A stretch of 36,360 nt of DNA from JBBKXP01 sp038251315 (GTDB taxonomy: Bacteria; Pseudomonadota; Alphaproteobacteria; Rhodobacterales; Rhodobacteraceae), in assembly GCA_038251315.1 (NCBI GenBank), contig JBBSBK010000025.1:1-36360 (forward strand), given 5' to 3'. A program made the translations under genes and the position numbers. Positions 1-8,418 of the stretch are shown piece by piece; positions within the stretch are counted from its first letter, which is position 1; every line of letters begins with the position of its first letter. Below the pieces are notes generated by a model. It did not search any database. It was not told the DNA's origin and saw only the letters and a list, made by a program, of their open reading frames with translations.

Positions 1-934
1 GCGCACCGGAATCCTTGGCCCAGGCGGCGCGGTAGACCAAAAGTGCCGCAGCATCCACGCGCAGCGCCATGTCGGAAATATGGCCCTGCACCATCTGCAG
101 ATCGGCCAGCGGTCGCCCCTGCACCTGCCGCGAGCGCACGCGGGTCAGCGATTCGTCCAGCGCACGACGGGCAAAGCCGAGGGCAGCCGCCGCAACCGTG
201 GTGCGGAAGACGTCGAGCACGGACATGGCGATCTTGAACCCCTGACCCGGCGCACCGATCAGGGCGGATTTCGGCAAGCGCAGGCGGTCAAATCGCAGCG
301 TCGCCAAAGGGTGCGGCGCAATGGTGTGCAAGCGTTCCGCGATCATCAGTCCCGGCGTGTCGGCAGGCACCACAAAGGCCGACAGCCCGCGCGCGCCAGG
401 TGCATCTTCGCTGCGGGCGAAAACGGTATAGACATCCGCAATGCCACCGTTCGAGATCCAGGTCTTTTCGCCGTCCAGCACCCATGCATCGCCATCGTCG
501 CGGGCGGTCATGGTGGAACTGGCGACATCCGAACCCGACTGCGGTTCGGTCAGCGCGAAGGCAGAGATGGCTTTGCCGGACCGCGTCAGCGGCAGCCACG
601 CGGCTTGCTGTGCCGCTGATCCGAACAGCGACAGCGCGCCAGTGCCCAGACCTTGCATTGCGAAGGCAAAATCAGCCAGACCGTCGTAGCGGGCCAGCGT
701 TTCGCGGGTCAGGCACAGGGTCCGCACGTCCAGCGGGCGCGGGTTGGCAGGATCGATGGCCGTATGGTTCAACCAGCCGCCGTCGCCAAGCCGGGCGACC
801 AGATCGCGGCAGGCAGCGTCGGTATCGGCGTGATCGACGGGCGGCAGTCTGGCGGCCCAGGCGTCCAAGGCGGCGACATGGGCGCGGTGGAAGTCGTTTA
901 GAAACGGCCAGTCGAGGTAAGTGCGGTCCGCCAT
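1..934 (-). CDS. Acyl-CoA dehydrogenase (C-terminus beyond window edge)
   Basis: FAD-dependent acyl-CoA dehydrogenase, expected to introduce a double bond next to the CoA thioester in the beta-oxidation-like part of 2-aminobenzoyl-CoA breakdown. The frame is open from ATG at 934 to the window edge, about 311 codons, so the C-terminal helical domain with the catalytic base is only partly visible. The flavin/substrate signature ALTEPQSGSD lies near residues 128-137 and is followed by DGEKTWISNGG, both typical of the middle beta domain. Its ATG overlaps the stop of the upstream enoyl-CoA hydratase by one base (TGATG), so it is the third gene of a MarR-hydratase-dehydrogenase operon. The family is certain; the substrate is inferred from the neighbours. 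Confidence 0.88.
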   Translation of the reverse strand, partial: MADRTYLDWPFLNDFHRAHVAALDAWAARLPPVDHADTDAACRDLVARLGDGGWLNHTAIDPANPRPLDVRTLCLTRETLARYDGLADFAFAMQGLGTGALSLFGSAAQQAAWLPLTRSGKAISAFALTEPQSGSDVASSTMTARDDGDAWVLDGEKTWISNGGIADVYTVFARSEDAPGARGLSAFVVPADTPGLMIAERLHTIAPHPLATLRFDRLRLPKSALIGAPGQGFKIAMSVLDVFRTTVAAAALGFARRALDESLTRVRSRQVQGRPLADLQMVQGHISDMALRVDAAALLVYRAAWAKDSGA

Positions 935-1734
935 CAATTACCCTCGAATACAGGCTTGGCCTTGGCGACGAAGGCGTCGAAGGCACGGGTAAAGTCGGCG
1001 GTCTGCATGCAGATCGCCTGCGCCTGCGCCTCGGCCTCGATCGCCTGATCCAGCGACATGTTCCATTCCTGATTGAGCATGGTCTTGGTCATCATATGCC
1101 CGAACCCCGGTCCAGTGGCGATCCGGGTGGCCATGTCCCGCGCGGCGGTATCCAGATCGGCGGCGGGAACGACGCGGTTCCAGAAGCCCCACGCCGCGCC
1201 TTCTTCGGCGCTCATTGTACGGCCGGTGTAGAGCAGTTCGGCCGCGCGACCCTGCCCGATGATGCGCGGCAGCATGGCACAGGCCCCCATGTCGCAGCCC
1301 GCAAGGCCGACGCGGGTGAACAGGAACGCGGTTTTGGCCTCGGGCGTGGCGATGCGCAGGTCCGAGGCCATGGCGACGATGGCACCGGCCCCGACGCAAA
1401 CGCCATCGACGGCGGCGATGATCGGTGTGCCGCAGTTCAGCATCGCCTTGATCAGATCGCCTGTCATCCGGGTGAAGGTCAGCAGTTCCTTCATGCTCAT
1501 CTTGGTGAGCGGGCCGATGATGTCGTGCACATCGCCACCGGAACAAAAATTGCCGCCGTTCGAGGCGAAGATCACGACCTTTACGGTGTCGTCGTAGGTC
1601 AGATCGCGGAACCAGTCGCGCAGTTCGGCGTAGCTGTCAAATGTCAGCGGGTTCTTGCGGTCGGGACGGTCGAGCCGCAGAGTGGCGATGCCGTCGTCGA
1701 TATCGCAGCGGAAATGCACCGGGGCAATCTTCAT
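934..1734 (-). CDS. Enoyl-CoA hydratase/isomerase family protein (crotonase fold)
   Basis: A 266-residue crotonase-superfamily protein, predicted to hydrate or hydrolyse a CoA-bound intermediate after dearomatisation of 2-aminobenzoyl-CoA. The oxyanion-hole segments are visible: NFCSGGDV (residues 62-69) and CVGAGAIVAMASDLRIA (about 113-129). At the position where classical enoyl-CoA hydratases carry a catalytic glutamate, the segment GLAGCDMGACAMLPR has Asp148, so the chemistry may differ from simple hydration. The start overlaps the MarR stop (ATGA) and the stop overlaps the acyl-CoA dehydrogenase start, which indicates translational coupling. The superfamily is clear; the exact reaction is not. 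Confidence 0.85.
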   Translation of the reverse strand: MKIAPVHFRCDIDDGIATLRLDRPDRKNPLTFDSYAELRDWFRDLTYDDTVKVVIFASNGGNFCSGGDVHDIIGPLTKMSMKELLTFTRMTGDLIKAMLNCGTPIIAAVDGVCVGAGAIVAMASDLRIATPEAKTAFLFTRVGLAGCDMGACAMLPRIIGQGRAAELLYTGRTMSAEEGAAWGFWNRVVPAADLDTAARDMATRIATGPGFGHMMTKTMLNQEWNMSLDQAIEAEAQAQAICMQTADFTRAFDAFVAKAKPVFEGN

Positions 1735-2219
1735 GGGGTGTCCTCAAGGCTGCCGTCGATTTTCAGTTGCACGGCCAGATCCTCGGCCTGGTCGGTCGGA
1801 AAATCACCCAGCAGCTCGTCGATCCATGCCGCGTGGGCGCTGGCCTGTCGGGTGAATTCCGCGATCCCCACCGGGGTCAGTCGAACCAGGGACGCGCGGC
1901 GGTCGCCGGGCACCTGAACCCGCACCGCGATCCCGTCTTCGGTCAGTCGGTCGACGATGCCGGTGATATTGCCGTTCGACACGCGCAGCACGCCGGACAG
2001 TGCGCTCATCTTCAGGCCGGTTTCGCTGCGCGCCAAGGCCGCCATGACATCAAAACGGGGCAGGGTGGTCTGGAATTCGGTCCGCAGCCTGTCGCGCAGC
2101 GCCGCCTCGACCCGGCGGGTGCGTTTCAGCAACCTGAGCCATAGCCGCAGACGGGCCTTTGACTGGTCGCCGCCAGGCATGTGGCCTGGTGTCTTTGCAT
2201 CTGTCCCGGATTGGCGCAC
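1731..2219 (-). CDS. MarR-family transcriptional regulator (MarR1)
   Basis: Winged-helix MarR-type repressor, 162 residues if started at GTG 2219. The DNA-binding region is the segment with LKMSALSGVLRVSNGNITGI followed by the wing with PGDRRASLVRLTPVG. I chose GTG because a strong AAAGGAGG ribosome site (2229-2236) ends 9 bases before it. The in-frame ATG at 2180 would shorten the N-terminus, and an ATG at 2285 would lie inside the operator. It is first in an operon with the enoyl-CoA hydratase and acyl-CoA dehydrogenase. A 33-bp inverted repeat (motif B) sits just upstream and recurs at the monooxygenase/thioesterase promoter and at kynureninase, so I infer that it controls all three. MarR relatives in aryl-CoA pathways often sense the CoA thioester; that ligand is a guess here. 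Confidence 0.85.
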   Translation of the reverse strand: MRQSGTDAKTPGHMPGGDQSKARLRLWLRLLKRTRRVEAALRDRLRTEFQTTLPRFDVMAALARSETGLKMSALSGVLRVSNGNITGIVDRLTEDGIAVRVQVPGDRRASLVRLTPVGIAEFTRQASAHAAWIDELLGDFPTDQAEDLAVQLKIDGSLEDTP

Positions 2220-2277
2220 GAGCCAACGCCTCCTTTGACTTCGGCCATGTGGGCGAAGGCTAGGCGGGAGGATAAAG

Positions 2278-2310
2278 TATTTCAAGCAAAAAATGTTTGA
2301 GCTTCAAATA
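2278..2310 (-). promoter_or_regulatory. Motif B operator/promoter of the MarR1 operon
   Basis: Inverted repeat TATTTCAAGC (2278-2287) and GCTTCAAATA (2301-2310), matching its mirror image at 9 of 10 positions with a 13-bp A/T-rich spacer. Read on the minus strand, the proximal half contains TTGAAA, followed after 17 bp by TAGCCT, a plausible -35/-10 pair for the MarR1 operon. It resembles the sites at 8301 and 26912 but has one extra spacer base. The rest of the 2220-2388 gap shows nothing else I can name. Confidence 0.6.
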
Positions 2311-2388
2311 CAATTTTGGTCGGGGATACCGCGCGTCCCGGTCTCGGCGGACGTCAGAAGTATGACCATGTCGGTTCGACCGATGAGG

Positions 2389-3549
2389 TCAGAGCGCGTT
2401 GAAGAACCGCGCCAGACGATCCATCGCCTGATCCAGAACCTCGACGGTCTGCGCGCCAAAGCAGATCCGCAGCCGGTTCTCGCCCTCGGGCCCGTAAAAA
2501 CGACCCGCCTCGACCACCACGCCCGCCTCGGTCATCAGACGCAGCGCAAGCTCTTGCGACCCGATCCCGGTGCCCGAAATATCGGGCCAGACGTAGATCG
2601 TGCCTTGCGGCGCGGGGCAGATGACACCCGGCATTTGATTCAAGCGGCGCACCACCAGATCGCGTCGCGCGCAATCGTCGGCCACCATCTGCGACAGGAC
2701 GGTGCCCGGCCCCGTCACGGCAGCCAACGCGCCGTATTGGATGAAGGTATTGACGTGCGTCACCTCCGAGGTCGTAATCTTCATCAGCCCCGACATCAGG
2801 GCCGCGTCGCAGACAAGCCAGCCCAGTCGCCAGCCGTCCATCGCATAAGCCTTGGTAAAGGCGGACATGGTGATGGTCCGCCCGCGCATCCCCGGCAGCG
2901 AGGCGATCGCGACATGTTCAGACCCGTCATACAGGATGCGGTCGTACACCTCGTCCGACACCACGATCAAATCGTGGGCGATGGCCAGATCGGCCAGTTG
3001 CTGCAACTCGGCCCGGCGATAGACACGGCCGGTCGGGTTGCAGGGATTGACCAGCACGATCATACGTGTCCGGTCATTGATTTTTGGCGCGATCAGATCG
3101 GCATTGATGGCATATTCGTTGGCGGCATCCAGCGGTGCGAATACCGGTGTCGCGCCCGCCAGTTCGATCTTGCCGATGTGTTGCGGGTAATGCGGCGACA
3201 GCAGGATCGCCTCGTCGCCCGGGTTCAGAAACGCCATGCAGGCGGCGTAACTGGCTTGCGTCAGTCCATTGGTGATCAGCACGTCGTCCGCCGACACCGC
3301 CATACCGGTTTCGTCCTGCATCCGGTCTGCCAGCGCAGCGCGCAGGGGTCGCAACCCTTGCAGATCGGAATAATGGACCTCTCCCCCGAGCAGCGCCGCG
3401 ATGGTCGCGTCCTTGATATGTGGGGGGGTATCCTCGACCGGGCGGCCCAGTTCCAGATGGATCAGGTCGCCGCCCTGCGCCATAGCGCGGGCGAACATGC
3501 CGAAATCCTTGGGCGAGGTGTCGGTGATGCGGCGGGCAAATCGGGGCAT
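2389..3549 (-). CDS. Class I/II pyridoxal-phosphate aminotransferase (AT1)
   Basis: Fold-type I PLP aminotransferase of 386 residues, the aspartate/aromatic-type length. Visible motifs: NPCNPTG (168-174, with the PLP-contacting Asn171), VVSDEVYD with Asp199 for the pyridine nitrogen, the Schiff-base Lys233 in SAFTKAYAMDGW, Arg241 in GWRLGW, and NRLRICFG near the C-terminus for substrate carboxylate binding. I start it at ATG 3549, with GAAGGT upstream. A longer frame to 3594 would overlap the permease gene, which ends at 3557. It is the last gene of the solute-binding protein/permease/aminotransferase unit, so it probably transaminates the imported amino acid, perhaps tryptophan, kynurenine or a related aromatic. 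The substrate is not readable from sequence. Confidence 0.88.
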   Translation of the reverse strand: MPRFARRITDTSPKDFGMFARAMAQGGDLIHLELGRPVEDTPPHIKDATIAALLGGEVHYSDLQGLRPLRAALADRMQDETGMAVSADDVLITNGLTQASYAACMAFLNPGDEAILLSPHYPQHIGKIELAGATPVFAPLDAANEYAINADLIAPKINDRTRMIVLVNPCNPTGRVYRRAELQQLADLAIAHDLIVVSDEVYDRILYDGSEHVAIASLPGMRGRTITMSAFTKAYAMDGWRLGWLVCDAALMSGLMKITTSEVTHVNTFIQYGALAAVTGPGTVLSQMVADDCARRDLVVRRLNQMPGVICPAPQGTIYVWPDISGTGIGSQELALRLMTEAGVVVEAGRFYGPEGENRLRICFGAQTVEVLDQAMDRLARFFNAL

Positions 3550-3556
3550 GAAACCT

Positions 3557-4222
3557 TCAAGCGTGCCGGTAACGCTGTTCGAAATAGGACACAAGCCGCA
3601 CCGCCGGCAGCAGAACGATCAGATACATGATCGCAGCGGCGATCAGAGGCGAGGGATTAGCGGTCAGCGCCTGCGCATCGGTCGCCTGCTTGAGCAGATC
3701 CGGCATCGCCACGACCGAGGCCAGCGAGGTGTCTTTGGCGATGGCGACGGCATTGGAGGTATGCGGCGGGATCGCGATCTTGAGTGCCTGCGGCAGGATC
3801 ACCTTCCAGATGGTGACCCGGAAAGGCAGGCCCAGCGATTCTGCAGCTTCGGTCTGGCCCGGTGCAATCGCCTGTATCCCGGCCCGAAAAACCTCTGACG
3901 TGAAAGCCGAAAACACCAACCCCAAAGCCGTCACCGCCGCAAGAAAGGACGACAGCCTGATGCCGATGAATGGCAGGGCGTAATAGACCAGCACCAGCAG
4001 GACGAGGATGGGGATCGCACGAAAGACGTCGATAAAGGCGATGGCCAGCCAGCGCAGTGGACGCGGCGCGTAAAGCCGGATCAGACAGATCCCCACGCCG
4101 AGAAATCCGCCCACGGTTATTGTGGTGAATGCCAGCGCCAGCGTATTCCAGACCCCCTTCCACAACATCGGCCAGACGCGGATCATCACGTCGAAATTGA
4201 GGAACGTCTGGAAAAAGTCCAT
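3557..4222 (-). CDS. Polar amino-acid ABC transporter permease (HisM/GlnP type)
   Basis: Inner-membrane permease of 221 residues with about five hydrophobic segments. The EAA loop, which contacts the ATPase, is readable as EAAESLGLPFRVTIWKVILPQA in the second half. The N-terminus WPMLWKGVWNTLALAFTTI is typical of amino-acid (PAAT) permeases. It lies 63 bp after the solute-binding protein gene and just before AT1. Such importers normally have two permease genes and an ATPase; neither a second permease nor a matching ATPase is in this operon, so it either forms a homodimer or borrows subunits from elsewhere. No clear ribosome site precedes the ATG, suggesting low expression relative to the binding protein. 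Confidence 0.9.
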   Translation of the reverse strand: MDFFQTFLNFDVMIRVWPMLWKGVWNTLALAFTTITVGGFLGVGICLIRLYAPRPLRWLAIAFIDVFRAIPILVLLVLVYYALPFIGIRLSSFLAAVTALGLVFSAFTSEVFRAGIQAIAPGQTEAAESLGLPFRVTIWKVILPQALKIAIPPHTSNAVAIAKDTSLASVVAMPDLLKQATDAQALTANPSPLIAAAIMYLIVLLPAVRLVSYFEQRYRHA

Positions 4223-4247
4223 GCGGCGGGGGTCCGTTCAAAGGGAT

Positions 4248-4271
4248 GCGGCGGCGCCGGAGCGCCGCCGC
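4248..4271 (-). other. Intercistronic hairpin between binding-protein and permease genes
   Basis: A perfect 10-bp stem of GCGGCGGCGC and its complement GCGCCGCCGC around a 4-base loop (4258-4261), located between the binding-protein stop (4286) and the permease start (4222). No T-run follows on the minus strand, so it is unlikely to be a full terminator. I read it as an mRNA-stabilising or partial-termination hairpin that would keep binding-protein mRNA in excess over permease mRNA. Confidence 0.7.
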
Positions 4272-4285
4272 TTAAGTCAGGTCTG

Positions 4286-5059
4286 CTATTCGGGGATCGG
4301 CATTACCGTGACCGACGACGTGCCTTCGACCGGCTCTGCTTCCAGCCAGCGGGTATAGATTTCGGCCATGGTGCCGTCTTCCTTGATCGCAGTGATCGCA
4401 TCATTGACCTCGGCCAGCAGGGGCGACCCCTTTGGCATCATGATCGCGAACTGCTCGCCCGTGGGAATGCGCGTCGCCACACGGATCTGCGGCATCTGTG
4501 CGGCTGCAAACTCAAAACCAAGTATATCGCCCATCGCCGCCGCGATGCGCCCGTTTGCCACGTCCAGAAGCAGGTTCTGCTGGGTCGTATAAGACCGGTA
4601 TTCGCCAAAGCCGTATTCTTCGGTATGTGCCCCGATCCAGGTTTCTCCGGTCGAGCTTGCCAGCGCCCCGACAGCCTTGCCGGAAAGATCCTCGAGCTTA
4701 TTGACGTCGTCCTGCGATGTCACGAGACCCAGATCGCTGTCGAAATAAGGTTGGGTGAAGGACTGGTTCGCCAGACGTTCCGCGGTGATCGTGATGGTCG
4801 AGATTGCCAAGTCGATCCGCCCCGAAGAGGTCGCGGCGAAAAGCGCCTGAAACCCAAGGTCCTGAATGTTGATTTCGCGTCCCATACGGGTGGCGATTTC
4901 ACGCACGAGGTCGACTTCGAAGCCTTCGAATTCGCTTTGTTCGTTCTTGAATTCCCATGGCGGATTGGACGGATAGGCCCCCACCTCCAGCGTCTGAGCG
5001 ATTGCGGGTGCTGACAGGCCAAGTGCCGCGACAGCGGCAAAGATGACGCGCATTTTCAT
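4286..5059 (-). CDS. Periplasmic amino-acid binding protein (SBP family 3)
   Basis: Extracellular solute-binding protein of 257 residues for an amino-acid ABC importer. A Sec signal peptide starts MKMRVIFAAVAALGLSAPAIA with probable cleavage before QTLEV. The mature protein shows the family-3 features: YPSNPPWEFKN near the start, EGFEVDLVREIATRMG, GRIDLAISTITITAER, and the NKLEDLSGKAVGA hinge segment. ATG 5059 is chosen because GGGAAGG stands 7 bases upstream and the signal peptide begins there; the frame is open further upstream without a signal sequence. It is first in the operon with the permease and AT1. Motif A sites lie about 110-145 bp upstream, which ties its expression to the indole-type cluster further right. 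The ligand is unknown. Confidence 0.9.
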   Translation of the reverse strand: MKMRVIFAAVAALGLSAPAIAQTLEVGAYPSNPPWEFKNEQSEFEGFEVDLVREIATRMGREINIQDLGFQALFAATSSGRIDLAISTITITAERLANQSFTQPYFDSDLGLVTSQDDVNKLEDLSGKAVGALASSTGETWIGAHTEEYGFGEYRSYTTQQNLLLDVANGRIAAAMGDILGFEFAAAQMPQIRVATRIPTGEQFAIMMPKGSPLLAEVNDAITAIKEDGTMAEIYTRWLEAEPVEGTSSVTVMPIPE

Positions 5060-5167
5060 ATTGATACCTTCCCTGAGTTTGCAGCCGGCTTCCCCGACTT
5101 TCTGCATCACACTTAACAATAACCGGTTTGAAACGGCTAGTGATTTTCCAGCCAAAGACGCAAAAAT

Positions 5168-5203
5168 ATGCATTTGCAGAAAGATTTGGCGGCGCAAATG
5201 CAG
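5168..5203 (-). promoter_or_regulatory. Motif A operator pair upstream of the amino-acid binding-protein operon
   Basis: ATGCATTTGCAG at 5168-5179 matches the ATGCA-NN-TGCAT palindrome at 9 of 10 defined positions. A weaker copy, GCGCAAATGCAG, lies at 5192-5203 (7 of 10), with centres 24 bp apart, about two helical turns. They sit in the gap between the SDR gene and the binding-protein gene. The same palindrome occurs in four other promoter regions of the window. No confident -35/-10 pair was found here. Confidence 0.55.
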
Positions 5204-5212
5204 GTTGCTTCG

Positions 5213-5962
5213 TCAAACCTCGCCTCCGGCGACAGCTATGCTTTGTCCGGTGATGCCTTCAGACCCCGGGCCACATAGCCACAGCAACGCGGCGCTGACT
5301 TCGTCCGGACGGATCAAGCGCCGTTGCGGGCTCATTTTCTCCAGACTGGCACGCGCCTCGGTCAGGCTCATCCCGGTCTTTTCGGCGATATTGGCAACCG
5401 ACCGGTCGGTCATTTCAGTGTCCAGAAAGCCCGGGCAGAGGGCGTTCATCGTGATGCCTGTCCGCGCCAGTTCCAGCGCCGCCGATTTCACCATCCCGAC
5501 CACCCCGTGCTTGGCGGCGGCATAGGCCGAGACATAGCCGTAACCCTTGAGCCCTGCGGTCGAGGCGACGGCGACCAGGCGGCCCCATTCGGCCCCTTTC
5601 AACCGGACAGCGCCTTCACGCAGGGTCAGGAAGGCGCCGGTCAGATTGACGTCGATCATGGTCTGCCAGTCGGAAAGTTCGGTCCGGCTGAACGGCGCGC
5701 TCAGCGACGCACCAGCATTGGCGATGACGATATTGCAGTGGCCCGCGGTGTCGAACATGGCGCGGACCGATGCCTCGTCGGTGACATCTGCGGCGACCGC
5801 GTGCAGACGGTCGTGGCTGTCGGCCAGAGCCTGCAGCGATTCAATGCGTCGCCCGGCGATCCAGACCTCTGCCCCGGCATCGGCCATCGTGCGGGCCAGA
5901 TCGGCCCCAAGGCCCGTGCCACCACCGGTGACCAGCGCCGTGCGTCCGGTCAGATCGGTCAT
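5213..5962 (-). CDS. SDR-family dehydrogenase, probable 3-hydroxyacyl-CoA dehydrogenase
   Basis: Classical short-chain dehydrogenase/reductase of 249 residues. The cofactor motif TGGGTGLG is at residues 12-19, NAGA begins at 82, and the catalytic Ser134, Tyr147 and Lys151 are in the usual S-x12-YxxxK arrangement (YAAAK). The C-terminal GITGQSIAVAGGEV resembles the usual dinucleotide-SDR ending. Its ATG overlaps the stop of the monooxygenase/reductase gene (ATGA at 5959-5962), so the two are co-translated. In this setting it most likely oxidises the hydroxyacyl-CoA formed after ring reduction and cleavage. That role is inferred from position; the fold and cofactor type are clear. Confidence 0.88.
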   Translation of the reverse strand: MTDLTGRTALVTGGGTGLGADLARTMADAGAEVWIAGRRIESLQALADSHDRLHAVAADVTDEASVRAMFDTAGHCNIVIANAGASLSAPFSRTELSDWQTMIDVNLTGAFLTLREGAVRLKGAEWGRLVAVASTAGLKGYGYVSAYAAAKHGVVGMVKSAALELARTGITMNALCPGFLDTEMTDRSVANIAEKTGMSLTEARASLEKMSPQRRLIRPDEVSAALLWLCGPGSEGITGQSIAVAGGEV

Positions 5963-8247
5963 GTCCGGCGCCCGGTTCCCTCGCCCCGTTCAGCCAGTCG
6001 GCGTAGTTGGTCGCGTCCGGGCAGATAGGGCAGTGGCCATGCAGTCTCGGTGTCGCCAAGGGCGGCGGCGGCATGCAGCGTCCAGTAGGGATCGGCCAGA
6101 TGCGGGCGGGCCAGACACACGAGATCGGCGCGGCCTGCCATCAGGATCGAGTTGACATGATCGGGCTCGTAGATATTGCCGACCGCCATGGTCGGGATAC
6201 CACATGCATTGCGGATCCGGTCGGAATAGGGGGTTTGGAACATCCGGCCGTAGACCGGCTTTGCGTTCACGCTGGTCTGACCCGCCGAGACATCGACGAT
6301 ATCGACGCCCGCCGCATGGAACATGCGTGCGATCTCGACCGCCTCCTCGCCGTCGATGCCACTGTCGCCGACCCAATCAGTCGCCGAGATGCGGACAGAC
6401 ATCGGTTTGGCATCAGGCCAAGCGGCGCGCATGGCGCGGAACACCTCGAGCGGATAGCGCATCCGGTTCTCGAGCGACCCGCCGTAGTCATCGATCCGGG
6501 TGTTCGACAAGGGCGAGATGAAGGACGAAATCAGATAGCCGTGGGCGGCGTGCAGTTCGACCATGTCAAACCCGGCGCGATCCGCCATCTGCGTCGCCGC
6601 GACAAATTCGTCCCGCACGCCGTCCATGTCGGCCCGGTCCATCGCCTTTGGCGTCGCATTCTTGTCGGACCACGCAATCGCCGAGGCCGAGAGCAACGGC
6701 CAGTTGCCTTCGGTCAGGGGGGCGTCCATCGTCTCCCAACCTAGCTGGGTCGAGCCTTTCCGGCCTGCATGGCCGATCTGCATGCAGATCTTGGCGTCGG
6801 TCTCCGCATGGGCAAAATCGGTCAGCCGTTTCCACGCCGCCTCGTGTTCCGGCGCATAAAGACCCGGGCAGCCCGGCGTGATCCGGCCATCGGCACTGAC
6901 ACAGGTCATTTCGGTATAGACCATCCCGGCACCGCCCTTGGCGCGTTCGGCGTAATGGGCGAAATGCCAGTCGGTCGGAGTTCCATCGACTGCCTTGTAT
7001 TGCGCCATCGGCGACACCACGATCCGGTTCGTCAACCGCATGTCGCGCAACTGAAACGGGGCGAACATCGGGGCGCGATGCACCCCGTTGACCCCGGCCT
7101 GCGTCTGAAACCACTCCTCGGCCTCGCGCAGCCATTTGGGGTCGCGCAGACGCAGGTTCTCGTGGCTGATCCGCTGCGACCGTGTCAGAAGTGAGTAGTT
7201 GAACTGCACCGCGTCCAGATCGAGATATCGCTCGACGTCCTCGAACCACTCGGTCGAGTTGCGAGCGGCGGATTGCAAACGAAGCACGTCCAGACGCCGC
7301 TCTGCCTGATATTTCTCGAACGCAATCTCGAGCGTGGCTTCCCGCGACACCAGTTCGGCGAGGGCGATCGCAGACTCGAGCGCCAGCTTGGTCCCGGAAC
7401 CGATCGAGAAATGCGCCGTCGCCGAGGCATCGCCGAGCAGAACCACGTTCTTGTAATGCCATGTCTCGCACAGCACCCTATCAAAGTTGATCCAGGCCGA
7501 CCCGCGCCGGTGCTTGGCGTTCGACATCAGATCGTGACCGCCCAGATGGTCCGCAAAGACGTCTTCGCAGGCCGCGATCATCTGGTCCTGATCCATGGTG
7601 TCGAACCCGAAGGATTTCCACGTCTTTTCCGCGCATTCCACGATGAAGGTCGCGGTGTCGCCGTCAAACTGATAGGCATGCGCCCAGATCCAGCCGTGTT
7701 GCGTGTTCTTGAAGATGAAGGTGAAGGCGTCGTCGAATTTGGCATGGGTGCCCAGCCAGACGAACTTGCACGCCCGCCGGTCGATTTCGGGCTGGAAGGC
7801 ATCGGCGTAAAGGGTCCGGGTGCGGGAATTGACGCCGTCTGCGGCAACGACAAGGTCATAGGTCTGACGAAGCGCGTCGATATCCGCGACCTCGGTTTCA
7901 AATTGAAGATCGACACCCAGTTCCCGGGCGCGGTTCTGCAGCAAAAGCAGCATCTGCTTGCGCCCCAGACCGCAAAAGCCGTGCCCCGTCGAGGTGATTT
8001 CAGACCTGCCCTTGATCACCTTGATGTCGTCCCAATAGGCAAAGTGATCGCGGATCAGGTCTGCGCTTACGGGATCGTTGACCGCCAGATTTTCGAGCGT
8101 TTCATCGGACAGGACCACCCCCCAGCCAAAGGTATCGTCGGCGCGGTTGCGCTCGATCACCGTCACGGGCCAATCGGGTTGCCGCAGCTTCAGGCTGATG
8201 GCGAAGTAAAGACCGGCGGGGCCGCCCCCGAGACAGACAGTCTTCAT
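5959..8247 (-). CDS. abmA: 2-aminobenzoyl-CoA monooxygenase/reductase-like fusion (FAD hydroxylase + old yellow enzyme)
   Basis: A 762-residue two-domain flavoenzyme. The N-terminal part (about 1-370) is a FAD aromatic hydroxylase: GGGPAGLYFAISLKLR near residue 7, a DG motif (VVAADGVNSRTR) and GDASATAHFSIGSGTKLALE. The C-terminal part (about 395-750) is an FMN old-yellow-enzyme domain beginning FAPFQLRDMRLTNRIVVSPM, with HFAHYAERAKGGAGMVYTE, QIGHAGRKG and HAAHGYLISSFISPL. This architecture and length match 2-aminobenzoyl-CoA monooxygenase/reductase of Azoarcus, which hydroxylates and then dearomatises anthranilyl-CoA. The related salicylyl-CoA 5-hydroxylases share the fold, so the exact aryl-CoA is not proven. 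The ATG follows AAGGAG. It is the first gene of an operon with the SDR and is divergent from the thioesterase gene; motif B lies between them. Confidence 0.88.
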   Translation of the reverse strand: MKTVCLGGGPAGLYFAISLKLRQPDWPVTVIERNRADDTFGWGVVLSDETLENLAVNDPVSADLIRDHFAYWDDIKVIKGRSEITSTGHGFCGLGRKQMLLLLQNRARELGVDLQFETEVADIDALRQTYDLVVAADGVNSRTRTLYADAFQPEIDRRACKFVWLGTHAKFDDAFTFIFKNTQHGWIWAHAYQFDGDTATFIVECAEKTWKSFGFDTMDQDQMIAACEDVFADHLGGHDLMSNAKHRRGSAWINFDRVLCETWHYKNVVLLGDASATAHFSIGSGTKLALESAIALAELVSREATLEIAFEKYQAERRLDVLRLQSAARNSTEWFEDVERYLDLDAVQFNYSLLTRSQRISHENLRLRDPKWLREAEEWFQTQAGVNGVHRAPMFAPFQLRDMRLTNRIVVSPMAQYKAVDGTPTDWHFAHYAERAKGGAGMVYTEMTCVSADGRITPGCPGLYAPEHEAAWKRLTDFAHAETDAKICMQIGHAGRKGSTQLGWETMDAPLTEGNWPLLSASAIAWSDKNATPKAMDRADMDGVRDEFVAATQMADRAGFDMVELHAAHGYLISSFISPLSNTRIDDYGGSLENRMRYPLEVFRAMRAAWPDAKPMSVRISATDWVGDSGIDGEEAVEIARMFHAAGVDIVDVSAGQTSVNAKPVYGRMFQTPYSDRIRNACGIPTMAVGNIYEPDHVNSILMAGRADLVCLARPHLADPYWTLHAAAALGDTETAWPLPYLPGRDQLRRLAERGEGTGRRT

Positions 8248-8300
8248 CGCACGCTCCTTCGCTGAGATGTTTCATCGACTGTCTCACCCCGCCAAAATCA

Positions 8301-8330
8301 TTTCAAGTATAAAACTTTAGGCTTGAAGTT
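8301..8330. promoter_or_regulatory. Motif B operator in the divergent monooxygenase/thioesterase promoter
   Basis: Half-sites TTTCAAG (8301-8307) and GCTTGAAG (8321-8328) with TTCAA/TTGAA centres 21 bp apart and AAACTT in the middle. The same layout is found at 26912-26940. On the plus strand TTGAAG (8323-8328) is followed after 17 bp by AAGAAT, a possible promoter for the thioesterase. On the minus strand a TATACT hexamer lies inside the spacer and could be a -10 for the monooxygenase operon. Bound protein would block both directions. Confidence 0.62.
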
Positions 8331-8418
8331 ATTCTCGTCGTGGCGAAGAATGCATCTAGATGAAGAATCGCGCGGGCCTTAGGTGACGACGGCGCAATTG
8401 AACTGGCGGGGCTGAGAC

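Noticed and set aside
400..1917. Long plus-strand open frame opposite the acyl-CoA dehydrogenase and enoyl-CoA hydratase genes
   Set aside because: Arg- and Pro-rich translation without any domain; it is the shadow of well-supported minus-strand genes in GC-rich DNA.
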